From the NCBI RefSeq assembly GCF_024022995.1, contig NZ_CP099582.1, forward strand, positions 1,116,001 to 1,180,000: 64,000 bases of DNA, read 5' to 3'. The stretch's first letter is position 1. Every line of letters begins with the position of its first letter. The notes beneath the pieces were generated by a model. It did not search any database and was not told where the DNA came from. It worked only from the letters and a program-made list of their open reading frames with translations. Positions 25,772 through 34,048 of the stretch are shown here, piece after piece. The stretch is from Thermococcus aggregans. Lineage in GTDB: Archaea > Methanobacteriota_B > Thermococci > Thermococcales > Thermococcaceae. A program made the position numbers and the translations under genes.

Positions 25772-26999
25772 GGTCATTAAGGGTATAATTCTAAAGGATT
25801 TAAAAGAGCTCCGTGGGGAAAAGATGGCTCTCTTTTGGATATTCATATTTCCACTCATGTGGATTACCCTATTTGGAACAATGTGGGGCGGTGAGAGCCC
25901 ACCGATTACTGTGGACGTTGGAGTTGTTTACACAAACGAAAGTGCTCCATTTACAGCCTATGATATAGTTGAGATAATGAGAAACGTAACACTTGAGGAG
26001 ACAAACCTCTTTAACGTACTTGAGTTTAAAGACGAGAGCAGTGCCCTTGAAGCCCTCAAAAACGGAAAGATAGATGCCGTTGTAGTTTTTCCTAAAGGGT
26101 TTGGGACAAACCTCACGAGCGGTAAGCAGGCGAGAGTTTACCTATACTTTGATAAGAGTGATCCTCAGGACTACCAAATAGTGAGCGGCGTTGTTAAGGG
26201 CTTTTTTGGAGAGATGGAAAAGGAAATGAGGCGCAGAAACCTTGAGATGCAGCTCGAATATATGGAGTCCTACCTTCCAAAATGGGTCATTGCAGAGTAT
26301 AATCTCACCACAGAGATGATCAGGGAGTACATGCTCGCGGGTGCTGAGCCTATTGTGGTAGAGGAGAAAGAGGTGGAAGGCAAAACAGCAACGCCGATAC
26401 AGTTCTATGTAACGAGTTTTATAGGGATTCAATTCCTCTTTGCCACGATGCTTACCATAGGAGCCGGCACGTTGGAAGAAATTGAGAAGGGCACGCTCAG
26501 AAGAATAGTTGCTTCACCTGCCACCGCATGGGATTTCCTGATGGGTAAAATGCTCTCCACGTTTTTGGTTATAATGATCAGCATAATCGTGGGGCTGGCC
26601 TATGCTAAATTCGTGTTTGGCGAAACCATAGTGCCAAGTGCTCTTGGCTGGCTCATAATATTCATAGCTTCGCTTTTTTCTATGAGCCTTGGCTTAGCGA
26701 TCGCAATGGGGACTAGGAGCATAAGATCTACAACAGCGGTGGTGAATTTTATATCAATGCCATTACTCTTTTTGGCTGGCATAGTTGTTCCAGAAAGTGC
26801 CCTTCCAAAATGGGCGAGGCCTATAGCAAATTACTTCCCTCTTGGCAGGGCTTTAAAGGATTTCCGCCTCTTGGAGATTTATCACAGGCCTGCAAGTGAG
26901 ATAGCACCTGATATCCTGTGGCTAGGTTTAGCAACACTTGCTACCCTAATAATCGCAGTAGTGCTTTATAACTGGGCAGTCAAGAGATTAGAAGTCTAG
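25761..26999 (+). CDS. ABC-2 type transporter, permease
   Basis: 412 residues. One N-terminal membrane segment (FWIFIFPLMWITLFGTMW), a long extracytoplasmic region (about 45-215), then five or six membrane segments, including LEEIEKGTLRRIVASPATAW, the cytoplasmic helix conserved in ABC-2 permeases, and SMPLLFLAGIVVPESALP. This is the ABC2_membrane_3 layout of drug, bacteriocin or lipid exporters. Substrate unknown. It overlaps its ATPase gene by 11 bases and ends just before the convergent ior operon. Confidence 0.93.
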   Translation: MKFRVIKGIILKDLKELRGEKMALFWIFIFPLMWITLFGTMWGGESPPITVDVGVVYTNESAPFTAYDIVEIMRNVTLEETNLFNVLEFKDESSALEALKNGKIDAVVVFPKGFGTNLTSGKQARVYLYFDKSDPQDYQIVSGVVKGFFGEMEKEMRRRNLEMQLEYMESYLPKWVIAEYNLTTEMIREYMLAGAEPIVVEEKEVEGKTATPIQFYVTSFIGIQFLFATMLTIGAGTLEEIEKGTLRRIVASPATAWDFLMGKMLSTFLVIMISIIVGLAYAKFVFGETIVPSALGWLIIFIASLFSMSLGLAIAMGTRSIRSTTAVVNFISMPLLFLAGIVVPESALPKWARPIANYFPLGRALKDFRLLEIYHRPASEIAPDILWLGLATLATLIIAVVLYNWAVKRLEV

Positions 27000-27048
27000 T
27001 TTGATTGTTTTGGGAGCACAAATGAAATACAAAATATAAAGAAAGAGC

Positions 27049-27657
27049 CTAAAGCCCCAGAATCTCTTTTGCAGCCTTTATTCCAAGGTCAAAGGCCTTC
27101 ATGTTTATGTCTACGGCTTTAGGTGGAACGCTGAGCTTTATGACTTCTCTAACGTGCTCTGCATCAAGTGGGAACTCTGGAACCTGGGTTAATGCTCCAA
27201 TAAGAACTGTGTTTGTTGTAACGACGTGACCCGCTTCGAGAGCAAGTTTCTCGGCGTTAAAGCCTATCCACTTGGCCTTGAAGTCCTCCTCGACAATTCT
27301 TTTGATGTCCTCTATCTTGGGGTAGCTGGCTTTACCCATTGAAACTTGGACTGGAACAATGGGCTTTGTGTTTACTACGACCATTCCGCCCTCTTTGAGG
27401 TAGTTGATGTATCTCAAAGCTTCTACGGGTTCAAAGGCAAGAATGACATCGCCTTTTCCTTCTGGCACCATTGAGCCGTAAACGTTCTCACCAAAGCGCA
27501 CATAACTTATAACACTTCCAAATCTCTGGCTCATTCCGTGTACTTCACCAAGCCTTACCTTGTATCCCGCCCTTAAGGCGGCCCAGCCAAGTATGTTTGC
27601 TGCTGTCAAAACTCCCTGTCCGCCTACTCCGGTAATGACTATGTTATACTCCTTCAT
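27049..27657 (-). CDS. iorB: Indolepyruvate:ferredoxin oxidoreductase, beta subunit
   Basis: 202 residues with [18 protein letters not shown] at the N-terminus, [17 protein letters not shown] and [11 protein letters not shown]. This gamma-type domain completes the IorAB enzyme that oxidatively decarboxylates aryl pyruvates from Trp, Phe and Tyr to aryl acetyl-CoA, reducing ferredoxin. Its ATG overlaps the iorA stop as ATGA, so it is the third gene of an acdA-iorA-iorB operon. Confidence 0.96.
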   Translation of the reverse strand: MKEYNIVITGVGGQGVLTAANILGWAALRAGYKVRLGEVHGMSQRFGSVISYVRFGENVYGSMVPEGKGDVILAFEPVEALRYINYLKEGGMVVVNTKPIVPVQVSMGKASYPKIEDIKRIVEEDFKAKWIGFNAEKLALEAGHVVTTNTVLIGALTQVPEFPLDAEHVREVIKLSVPPKAVDINMKAFDLGIKAAKEILGL

Positions 27658-29594
27658 TGCTCTCCCTCCTTTACTTGTTCAAAAGCTCCAAATGGACAAA
27701 CTTGCGCACATCCTCCACATCCCCAGCACATTGTGGGCTCAACCCTTGCCTGCTTCTTCTCTTCGTCCCAGTAAATCGCTGGACAGCCGTAGGTGTTGAT
27801 GCACACTCTACATCCGGTACACTTCTCTTCGTTTACTTGGTATATTGGCCACTTCTCGCCTTTTCTTCTCATCTGTCCTATTCTGTAGAGTGCACATGGT
27901 TGCCTTGCGACGACGACGCTGACTCCTTCAACCTCAAGGGCCTTCTTTATGGTCTCGTAAGTTGTCTTGATGTCATATGGGTCAACGACTGCAACAAAGT
28001 CGGCGCCCATGGCCTTTGCAACCTCCTCAATGGGTATCCTCTTACCCATGCCGTGTGGTGTCTCTCCGGTGCTTGGATTTGGTTGGTCGCCGGTCATTGC
28101 CGTCACGAGGTTGTCGAGAACGACTACCAGGATGTTGGAGCGGTTGTAGATTGCATTGGCCAAGGCTGGAAGTCCTGTGTGGTAGAACGTCGAATCACCG
28201 ATTGTGGCAACTATTACCTGCTTTTCTGGGTTTTGTTGTTCTTCACTTAGGCTTCCATTGTGAGCTATGCTCAATCCATGGGCTATTCCAATCGAAGCTC
28301 CCATTGCTACGGTGGTATCAACTGTTTGAAGCGGTGGAAGTAGTCCAAGGGTGTAACAGCCTATGTCGCTTGGGTAGATTGCTTTTCCTTTTGTGGCTTT
28401 CTTTATTGCGTAGAAGCTGTTTCTGTGCGGGCAGGCTGGACAGAGTGATGGGGGTCTTGGGGGTAGGAGAGCCTTAACTTTTTCGTACTTTGTATCAAGC
28501 TCTTCGAAGTTTATGGGCGTACTAACTCCAAGGAACTTTGCTATCGCGGTTACGGCTCTTCTTGTTGTCATCTCGTAAACTCTGGGCACAAGGTCTTTTC
28601 CATGGATTGGGATCGTGATTCCTTTGTCGTAGGCCCAAGTTTTTACCTGCTCTTCAACAACTGGCTCAAGTTCCTCCACGATGAGTACCTTCTCAAGCCC
28701 TTTGAAGAACTTCTCCAGCAATCCGTATGGAACTGGGAACGGTGTTCCGAGTTTGAGGATCTTTACGTCCTCAATTCCGAGCCAGGCAAGGGCCTCCTTT
28801 ACATAGGCGTAGCTTAATCCTGGAGCAATGATACCAACCTTAGCATCTTCTTTACCTTCGATCCAGTTGAACGGGCAGTTGTTAAGTTCTTCCCTTATCT
28901 TCTCAATCTTCTCGAGGACTATGGGGTGGAATTTTCTCGCGTTTGCGGGAACATCAACGAACCTGCTCGGGTCTTTCTTGAATTTTCCAAACTTTCTCTT
29001 TCCTTGTTTTATTTCCTCTGGCAGTTCTCCAAGAACGACGTCACCGCGAGCGTGTGAAGTTCTCGTTGTGGTTCTCAGTATCACGAAGTGCTTGAACTTC
29101 TCGCTGAGCTCGAAGGCGTATTTGGTCATTTCCTTTGCCTCATGTGGGTCGGTTGGCTCCAGCACTGGAACGTTTGCGAACTTTGCATAAACCCTTGTGT
29201 CCTGCTCGTTCTGTGAAGACCACATGCTTGGGTCATCAGCTACCATTATGACGAATCCGCCCTCTACACCCATTCCGACGGCGCTTAAGAATGTATCAGC
29301 GGCAACGTTAAGTCCAACGTGCTTCATTGCGGTCATTGCCCTGAGACCACTCCAAGCTGCAGCTAAGGCTGTCTCAAAAGCGACCTTTTCGTTGGTGGAG
29401 TACTCCATGTAAACGCCAGCCTTCTTTGCAACAACCGCCATTGTGTCGGTAAGCTCAGAGCTTGGGGTTCCGGGATAAGCGGCGTAAACCGCTATGTTCG
29501 CTTCCAAGGCTCCTCTAGCTATTGCCTGGTTTCCTAAAAGCAAAACCTTTTCTCCAGGTTTGTCCCATAAAACGATATCACTAACTTTAGCCAT
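27654..29594 (-). CDS. iorA: Indolepyruvate:ferredoxin oxidoreductase, alpha subunit
   Basis: 646 residues. The N-terminal pyruvate-oxidoreductase-like domain includes [14 protein letters not shown]; the thiamine diphosphate domain holds [10 protein letters not shown], then DIGCYTLG and [11 protein letters not shown] with [14 protein letters not shown]; the C-terminus has two 4Fe-4S cluster motifs (CTGCRVC...CP and [12 protein letters not shown]). The open frame extends to 29636, but GAGGTGGTGTTG precedes the ATG at 29594. It follows the acyl-CoA synthetase alpha gene by 10 bases. Cytosolic; electrons go to ferredoxin. Confidence 0.97.
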   Translation of the reverse strand: MAKVSDIVLWDKPGEKVLLLGNQAIARGALEANIAVYAAYPGTPSSELTDTMAVVAKKAGVYMEYSTNEKVAFETALAAAWSGLRAMTAMKHVGLNVAADTFLSAVGMGVEGGFVIMVADDPSMWSSQNEQDTRVYAKFANVPVLEPTDPHEAKEMTKYAFELSEKFKHFVILRTTTRTSHARGDVVLGELPEEIKQGKRKFGKFKKDPSRFVDVPANARKFHPIVLEKIEKIREELNNCPFNWIEGKEDAKVGIIAPGLSYAYVKEALAWLGIEDVKILKLGTPFPVPYGLLEKFFKGLEKVLIVEELEPVVEEQVKTWAYDKGITIPIHGKDLVPRVYEMTTRRAVTAIAKFLGVSTPINFEELDTKYEKVKALLPPRPPSLCPACPHRNSFYAIKKATKGKAIYPSDIGCYTLGLLPPLQTVDTTVAMGASIGIAHGLSIAHNGSLSEEQQNPEKQVIVATIGDSTFYHTGLPALANAIYNRSNILVVVLDNLVTAMTGDQPNPSTGETPHGMGKRIPIEEVAKAMGADFVAVVDPYDIKTTYETIKKALEVEGVSVVVARQPCALYRIGQMRRKGEKWPIYQVNEEKCTGCRVCINTYGCPAIYWDEEKKQARVEPTMCWGCGGCAQVCPFGAFEQVKEGEQ

Positions 29595-29604
29595 CAACAC
29601 CACC

Positions 29605-30972
29605 TCATTCTTTAATGACACCATTTGCTTTGGCAAATTCCACTAATGCGTAGGCGGCTGTGCCAACGTCTTCGGGTCTTTCATAGGTTGGAATGCCTTC
29701 CTTTTCGAGGAGTTCCTTAGCTTTCTCGCTAACATATCCTGCCATAAAGAGTGCTAAAACGGGTTTTCCGTTGTTTACTTCTTTCACAGCTCTAATTACT
29801 CCTTCCGCGTGCTCTGTAGGACTCATTCCCGCAAATGTTGGCACAACACAAATAGCTATGAGCATATCAACGTTTTCATCCTCTAAAAGGAGCTTTGCCG
29901 TCTTGTAGTATTCTTCTCCTCTTGCACTTGCTATCATGTCGACTGGGTTTTTAACTGCGGCCATTGGAGGCAAGAAGGAGCGAAGTTTTTCCATGGTTTC
30001 TTCTTTTAGATTTGCTAGCTTTAATCCTCTCTTGTCTAGTTCATCTGCCGTTAGAACTCCAGGGCCGCCTGCATTGGTCATTATTGCTACTCTCTTTCCT
30101 TTTGGTAGTGGTTGGGTAAAAGCCCTTGCCATGCTCAGCATTTCATCTATGGTCTCTGCTACCAAAATTCCGCTCTGTTTAAATGCGGCTTCATAAATCG
30201 CGTAGCTTCCGGCCAGAGAACCAGTGTGAGATGAAGCTGCTCTTGCACCGCTTTCGCTCTTTCCAGCCTTTAGGGCTATTATTGGCTTTTTCTTGCTGGC
30301 CTTCTTTGCAACTTCCATGAATCTTCTTCCGTCTTTTATGCCCTCTATGTACAGGGCTATGGCTTTGCTGTTTTCATCATCAGCTAGATACTCCATTAAA
30401 TCTGCAAAGTCCACATCGCTCATGTTTCCGACGCTTATGAACTTTGAAAAGCCTATGTCTTCTTTGATGGTCTTGTAAACTATTCCCGCTCCAAGGGCAC
30501 CGCTTTGTGATACGAAGGCAACGCTGCCTTTCTTGGCTTTCATTATAAACGTCGCGTTGAGGTTGCTGTGGGTGTCCATTATGCCTACACAGTTTGGTCC
30601 TATGATTCTCATTCCGTACTTGTGGGCTATTTCAACGAGCTCTCTTTCTTCCTTCTTTCCTTCTTCGCCAGTTTCGCCAAAGCCTGCTGTTATTATTACG
30701 ACTCCCTTTACTCCTTTTTCTCCACATTCGATAAGTGACTGCTTGACGAACTTCTTGGGAACAACTATAACGGCTAAATCCACTTCGTCTGGGATGTCCT
30801 TGACGCTCTTGTACGCTTTAACTCCCTGAACAACTTCGTCTTTTATGTTTACTGGATATACCTTTCCTCCGTATTCTTTGAGGTTCTTGAAGACTTCGTA
30901 GCCGAGCTTCAAGGGGTCGTTGGACGCTCCCAAGACCGCAACACTTCTTGGAGTGAAGAAATAATCGAGCAT
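29605..30972 (-). CDS. Acyl-CoA synthetase (ADP-forming), alpha subunit, likely the aryl-acid (II) form
   Basis: 455 residues. CoA-binding Rossmann domain at the N-terminus (FFTPRSVAVLGASNDPLKLG), succinyl-CoA-ligase-like domain with SHTGSLAGSY, where the His is phosphorylated, and NAGGPGVLTADEL in the C-terminal part. It makes ATP from acyl-CoA, ADP and phosphate with a separate beta subunit not found in this window. Its place upstream of iorAB suggests the ACS II isoform that handles aryl acetyl-CoA, as in Pyrococcus. The frame is open to 31041, but GGTGATTGTAAAA places the start at 30972. Confidence 0.93.
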   Translation of the reverse strand: MLDYFFTPRSVAVLGASNDPLKLGYEVFKNLKEYGGKVYPVNIKDEVVQGVKAYKSVKDIPDEVDLAVIVVPKKFVKQSLIECGEKGVKGVVIITAGFGETGEEGKKEERELVEIAHKYGMRIIGPNCVGIMDTHSNLNATFIMKAKKGSVAFVSQSGALGAGIVYKTIKEDIGFSKFISVGNMSDVDFADLMEYLADDENSKAIALYIEGIKDGRRFMEVAKKASKKKPIIALKAGKSESGARAASSHTGSLAGSYAIYEAAFKQSGILVAETIDEMLSMARAFTQPLPKGKRVAIMTNAGGPGVLTADELDKRGLKLANLKEETMEKLRSFLPPMAAVKNPVDMIASARGEEYYKTAKLLLEDENVDMLIAICVVPTFAGMSPTEHAEGVIRAVKEVNNGKPVLALFMAGYVSEKAKELLEKEGIPTYERPEDVGTAAYALVEFAKANGVIKE

Positions 30973-31129
30973 TTTTACAATCACCGAGTTGCATATCGGT
31001 AAAAGTCTATATAAGCTTTCCGAGAAAGTGCAGTTAGGCAATTTTGGTCATAGAAAAGCACAAATTAAGCCTTGATGAGCATAAAACGACACGAATGAAT
31101 TATCACTATAAGGATATGTATAATGGTAA

Positions 31130-31188
31130 AACCTCAGCTAACCCTCTTGTCATCACCCTATCAGAGTGGCTAACGCTCGTCATCGGCT
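31130..31188 (-). ncRNA. C/D box sRNA (minus strand)
   Basis: On the minus strand, box C ATGACGA (31183-31177, one mismatch to RTGATGA), a 12-base guide, box D' CTGA (31164-31161), 4-base spacer, perfect box C' GTGATGA (31156-31150), a second 12-base guide, and box D CTGA (31137-31134). This 12/4/12 geometry is the archaeal dual-guide C/D sRNA that directs 2'-O-methylation with fibrillarin, Nop5 and L7Ae. Ends are approximate. Targets were not identified. Confidence 0.75.
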
Positions 31189-31219
31189 AATGATTTTTAA
31201 AGAAAAGGAGTTAAAAGGT

Positions 31220-31278
31220 TTGGGATGATGTGCGTTTACCGGTCTGATAGGGTGATGAGATCGGCACTGTCTGACCTT
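31220..31278 (+). ncRNA. C/D box sRNA (plus strand)
   Basis: Box C ATGATGT (31225-31231, one mismatch), 12-base guide, box D' CTGA (31244-31247), spacer TAGG, perfect box C' GTGATGA (31252-31258), 12-base guide, box D CTGA (31271-31274). It is a close relative of the minus-strand sRNA beside it: the D'-spacer-C' core is identical and part of the first guide is similar. A TATA-like ATTTTTAAAG lies at 31192-31201. Its 3' end touches the stop of tmk on the other strand. Ends are approximate. Confidence 0.8.
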
Positions 31279-31906
31279 ATTTCCTTTTCTCAAAGAGCTC
31301 GTGTTCAACTAAAGCTACGATATCCTTGTGGATGTCCTCAATGGGAGCTAGGGCGTTTATAATTCTTATTTCTTCAAACCTCTCGGCAAGCTTTAAGTAG
31401 TTCTCCCTAACCTTTTTCTGAAGCTCCACGATTTTATCAAACTCTGACTTGATACTCCTACCGTTTATGCGCTTTATGCTCTCTTTAACGGGCAGGTCGA
31501 GAAGTATCACAAGGTCTGCTCTTGGGGCGAAGGCATTTAGGTTAATAAGCCACTCCAGATCAAGACCCCTTGCCCATTGATAAGCTAGGGATGAGTAAAA
31601 ATACCTGTCCGAAATTACGACCTTTCCAGCTTTTAACGAAGGTTCTATGAGCTTCTTAACGTGCTCGGCTCTATCTGCGGCAAAGAGTAGAGCTTCGGCT
31701 TCTCTGCTTATTCGTGCACCATCTATTATTCCTTCTTTTCCTCCCGTTAGTACAAGTCTTCTTATTAACTTCCCAAAAGCTGTGTCTGTTGGTTCTTTAG
31801 TGAGAACAACATCATACCCCTTATTTTCAAACCATTTCGCGAGCATTCTAGCTTGAGTTGATTTTCCCGCTCCATCAATGCCTTCTAAGACAATAAACAT
31901 TCCCAT
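31277..31906 (-). CDS. tmk: Thymidylate kinase
   Basis: 209 residues. P-loop [10 protein letters not shown] near residue 9, [10 protein letters not shown] with the DRY-like motif in [14 protein letters not shown], and a lid segment near [12 protein letters not shown]. It phosphorylates dTMP to dTDP. GGAGGTGTATCA precedes the ATG. The next gene upstream on the same strand lies 71 nt away. The 3' end touches the plus-strand C/D sRNA. Confidence 0.96.
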   Translation of the reverse strand: MGMFIVLEGIDGAGKSTQARMLAKWFENKGYDVVLTKEPTDTAFGKLIRRLVLTGGKEGIIDGARISREAEALLFAADRAEHVKKLIEPSLKAGKVVISDRYFYSSLAYQWARGLDLEWLINLNAFAPRADLVILLDLPVKESIKRINGRSIKSEFDKIVELQKKVRENYLKLAERFEEIRIINALAPIEDIHKDIVALVEHELFEKRK

Positions 31907-31977
31907 TGATACACCTCCAGAGTTGCGACTTACTTGGGCTTTCTCTTTTTATGGTTTGTGTTCGCTTAGAGTTAAGC

Positions 31978-32685
31978 TTAGAGTGTCTTCTTCATGTAGT
32001 CTAAAAGCTTCCACATACTTCCAAACTCTTTCTCTTCTCCTCCTTTGTGGAACTCCACATATCCATTTGGTTTGAAGCGAAGTCCAAATGCGTAGTTTCC
32101 TTTTTTGAGCTTTTGCAGGTAAACCTCCTTGGGTTTTGGAGGCAAATAGCTTGTCATCATATCGTTGAGAAGCTCAACTTCAAACCCAAAGTGTTCGTTC
32201 AGCCTGGGGAAGAACAGCACTGCTGGGGTGTTCATACAGTCCACCAATGCGGTTCCCTCTATCTTAAAGTTGTAGTGTTTGAAAATATCCTGCAGAAAGT
32301 CATCCAGAGCATTGGGATAATAAATCGTAGCACCTATATCGTTGGGATGAGCCTCTATAAACTTCCTGCTTTCAAGTACGGTCTTTATTTCGTCAGGATC
32401 CAGCCCGCTGACCTCTACTCTTACTCCGTTGTGATAGTAAACGTACACAAGAGGAAGGCCTTTCTTGTGGGCAAAATCTTTGAGAGCTATCAGCGGGATA
32501 AGTCTAACGTCCATAGTTGCGACTCCGGTGCTCACAATGCCCACCACAAGTGCTCTCTTTCCATACCTTGAGATTGCTCTTCCATCTCGTCCGACAATTA
32601 TGGTATCCTGTCCTACAGTCCCTATGGCTCTACCGAGCAGAGCAAGCTCTTCTGGATTGAATTCTTCGGATCTGTAAATTTCCAT
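31978..32685 (-). CDS. Truncated phosphohexomutase-like protein without catalytic serine
   Basis: About 235 residues against about 450 for full phosphomannomutases. The N-terminus (GRAIGTVGQDTIIVGRDGRA) is that of the first alpha-D-phosphohexomutase domain. In place of the TASHNP loop with the phosphorylated Ser it reads VYYHNGVRVEVSG. Later segments resemble domain II, but sugar-binding and C-terminal domains are missing. It overlaps the ribosome-binding region of its neighbour: the nucleotidyltransferase stop (TGA, 32698-32696) is followed by GGTGATT and the ATG at 32685 or 32688. It may regulate or bind the partner enzyme rather than catalyse. Also possible: a genuine family of short mutase-like proteins. 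Confidence 0.65.
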   Translation of the reverse strand: MEIYRSEEFNPEELALLGRAIGTVGQDTIIVGRDGRAISRYGKRALVVGIVSTGVATMDVRLIPLIALKDFAHKKGLPLVYVYYHNGVRVEVSGLDPDEIKTVLESRKFIEAHPNDIGATIYYPNALDDFLQDIFKHYNFKIEGTALVDCMNTPAVLFFPRLNEHFGFEVELLNDMMTSYLPPKPKEVYLQKLKKGNYAFGLRFKPNGYVEFHKGGEEKEFGSMWKLLDYMKKTL

Positions 32686-32695
32686 CATAATCACC

Positions 32696-33781
32696 TCAAT
32701 CAGGGAGTATTATACTTTCTTTTCCAATTCTTGATTCGGTCCAGATTTTTACATTTGCTCCAATCTTCGTGAAGTCCTCAATCACGGAGTTGTCTCCTAT
32801 AACACTACCGCTTTCAATAACGACGCCCTTTCCGATGTAAACGTTCTCTCCAATTATTGCTTCGTAAATCTCTGCTCCTTCCTCAATAGTTACATTGGAG
32901 AATATTACCGAACGTTCTATTTTAACATTTCTGCTTATTTTAACATTATCGCCCAGTACTGCGAATCCCCTTATCGTGGGATTCCTGATTTGACATCTTC
33001 TACCGCTGTAAAGGGAGCCCCCATATTCCAGATTTCCCTTGAGAGTCTCTGTTCTTAATTGCGGAAGCTTTAGTCTCCCTGCAAACACGTCCGCAGTTGC
33101 CTGAAGATAGCTTGATGGTCTCCCTACATCGTTCCAGTATTCTTTAAACGGAAAACCGTAGATGGGTAAGTTTTCCTCTATCATTTTGGGAAACAGATTT
33201 CTGGAGAAATCAAAGTTCTCTCCTTTGGGCACTAAGTCGAAAGCTTCTGGTTCAAAAACATAAATCCCTGCATTTACAAGGTTGCTAAACGCTTCTTCTG
33301 GCTTTGGTTTTTCTTTGAACCTTACTATCCTGTTATCGGAATCCAAAATCGCTATTCCATACTGCGTTGGGTCTTTAACTTCAGAGAGAGCTATCGTGGC
33401 CAGGGCTTTCTTTTTCTTGTGGTACTCATAGAGGGCTCTAATGTCTAAATTCGTGAGAATGTCGCTTGAGGCGACTATAAAAGTGTCCTCTATTTTGTCA
33501 ACAACTTTTTTTGTTGCCCCTGCGGTCCCGAGCTTTATATTTTCCCCGTTTGAATAGTGTATCTCGACACCAAACTCACTTCCATCCCCAAAGTACTCAA
33601 TGATTTTTTCTTTGAGGTACCCAACGAGCACAAATATCTCATCTACTCCAGCGTCTACCAAGGTGTTGACTATGTACTCCATCATGGGTTTGTTGAAAAA
33701 TGGAATCATGGGTTTGGGACGGTAGACGGTTAGAGGAAGCAATCTTGTGCCTTTTCCGCCCCCTAGAATCACTGCCTGCAT
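32696..33781 (-). CDS. Sugar-phosphate nucleotidyltransferase with left-handed beta-helix
   Basis: 361 residues. Nucleotidyltransferase domain (about 1-235): GGGKGTRLLPLT near the N-terminus, RPKPMIPFFNKPM, ASSDILTNLD (metal-binding Asp) and YWNDVGRPSSYL. The C-terminal third has hexapeptide repeats (VKISRNVKIERSVIFSNVTI, then further IGENVYIGKGVVIESG turns). This fits mannose-1-phosphate guanylyltransferase or related NDP-sugar synthases. The gene leads a two-gene operon with the mutase-like protein; in some bacteria the two parts are one fused protein. Confidence 0.9.
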   Translation of the reverse strand: MQAVILGGGKGTRLLPLTVYRPKPMIPFFNKPMMEYIVNTLVDAGVDEIFVLVGYLKEKIIEYFGDGSEFGVEIHYSNGENIKLGTAGATKKVVDKIEDTFIVASSDILTNLDIRALYEYHKKKKALATIALSEVKDPTQYGIAILDSDNRIVRFKEKPKPEEAFSNLVNAGIYVFEPEAFDLVPKGENFDFSRNLFPKMIEENLPIYGFPFKEYWNDVGRPSSYLQATADVFAGRLKLPQLRTETLKGNLEYGGSLYSGRRCQIRNPTIRGFAVLGDNVKISRNVKIERSVIFSNVTIEEGAEIYEAIIGENVYIGKGVVIESGSVIGDNSVIEDFTKIGANVKIWTESRIGKESIILPD

Positions 33782-33999
33782 ATAACTGCCACCATAAAGT
33801 CTAGGATTTCTCAGTTAATATAATTTATGGTTTTGTTTTTGTTCACATGGGACATTTCTTATTGGGGACTTCTGGTTAACATTTCATATTCTTTGCAATT
33901 CTCTTAAACTCTTATTTGGGGCTTAAGGCGTTGAGAGTGCACCTTAATTTCAAATCCCTCTCAATTTTTGATTTTCTGTCCTTGTAGCATGTTTCACGT

Positions 34000-34018
34000 A
34001 AAAGAAACGTTTTTAATT
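34000..34018 (+). promoter_or_regulatory. Promoter of the PEP carboxykinase gene
   Basis: AAAAGAAACGTTTTTAATTC gives a purine-rich BRE and a TTTTTAAT TATA box about 35 nt before the ATG at 34049. GGTGATATAA is the ribosome-binding region. I searched the gap for the TATCAC-N5-GTGATA glycolytic-regulator motif and did not see it. Confidence 0.5.
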
Positions 34019-34048
34019 CTTCGTTGTTAGGGTTCTATGGTGATATAA

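Noticed and set aside
27657-28477. Plus-strand open frames opposite iorA
   Set aside because: They mirror the iorA coding sequence and have Cys/Trp-rich shadow composition.
31055-31110. Third C/D-like RNA (TTGATGAG) beside the sRNA pair
   Set aside because: No CTGA box at proper distance, so the geometry fails.
31099-31116. TATCAC-like site resembling the TATCAC-N5-GTGATA glycolytic motif
   Set aside because: The second half reads GGATAT rather than GTGATA and no sugar gene starts there.
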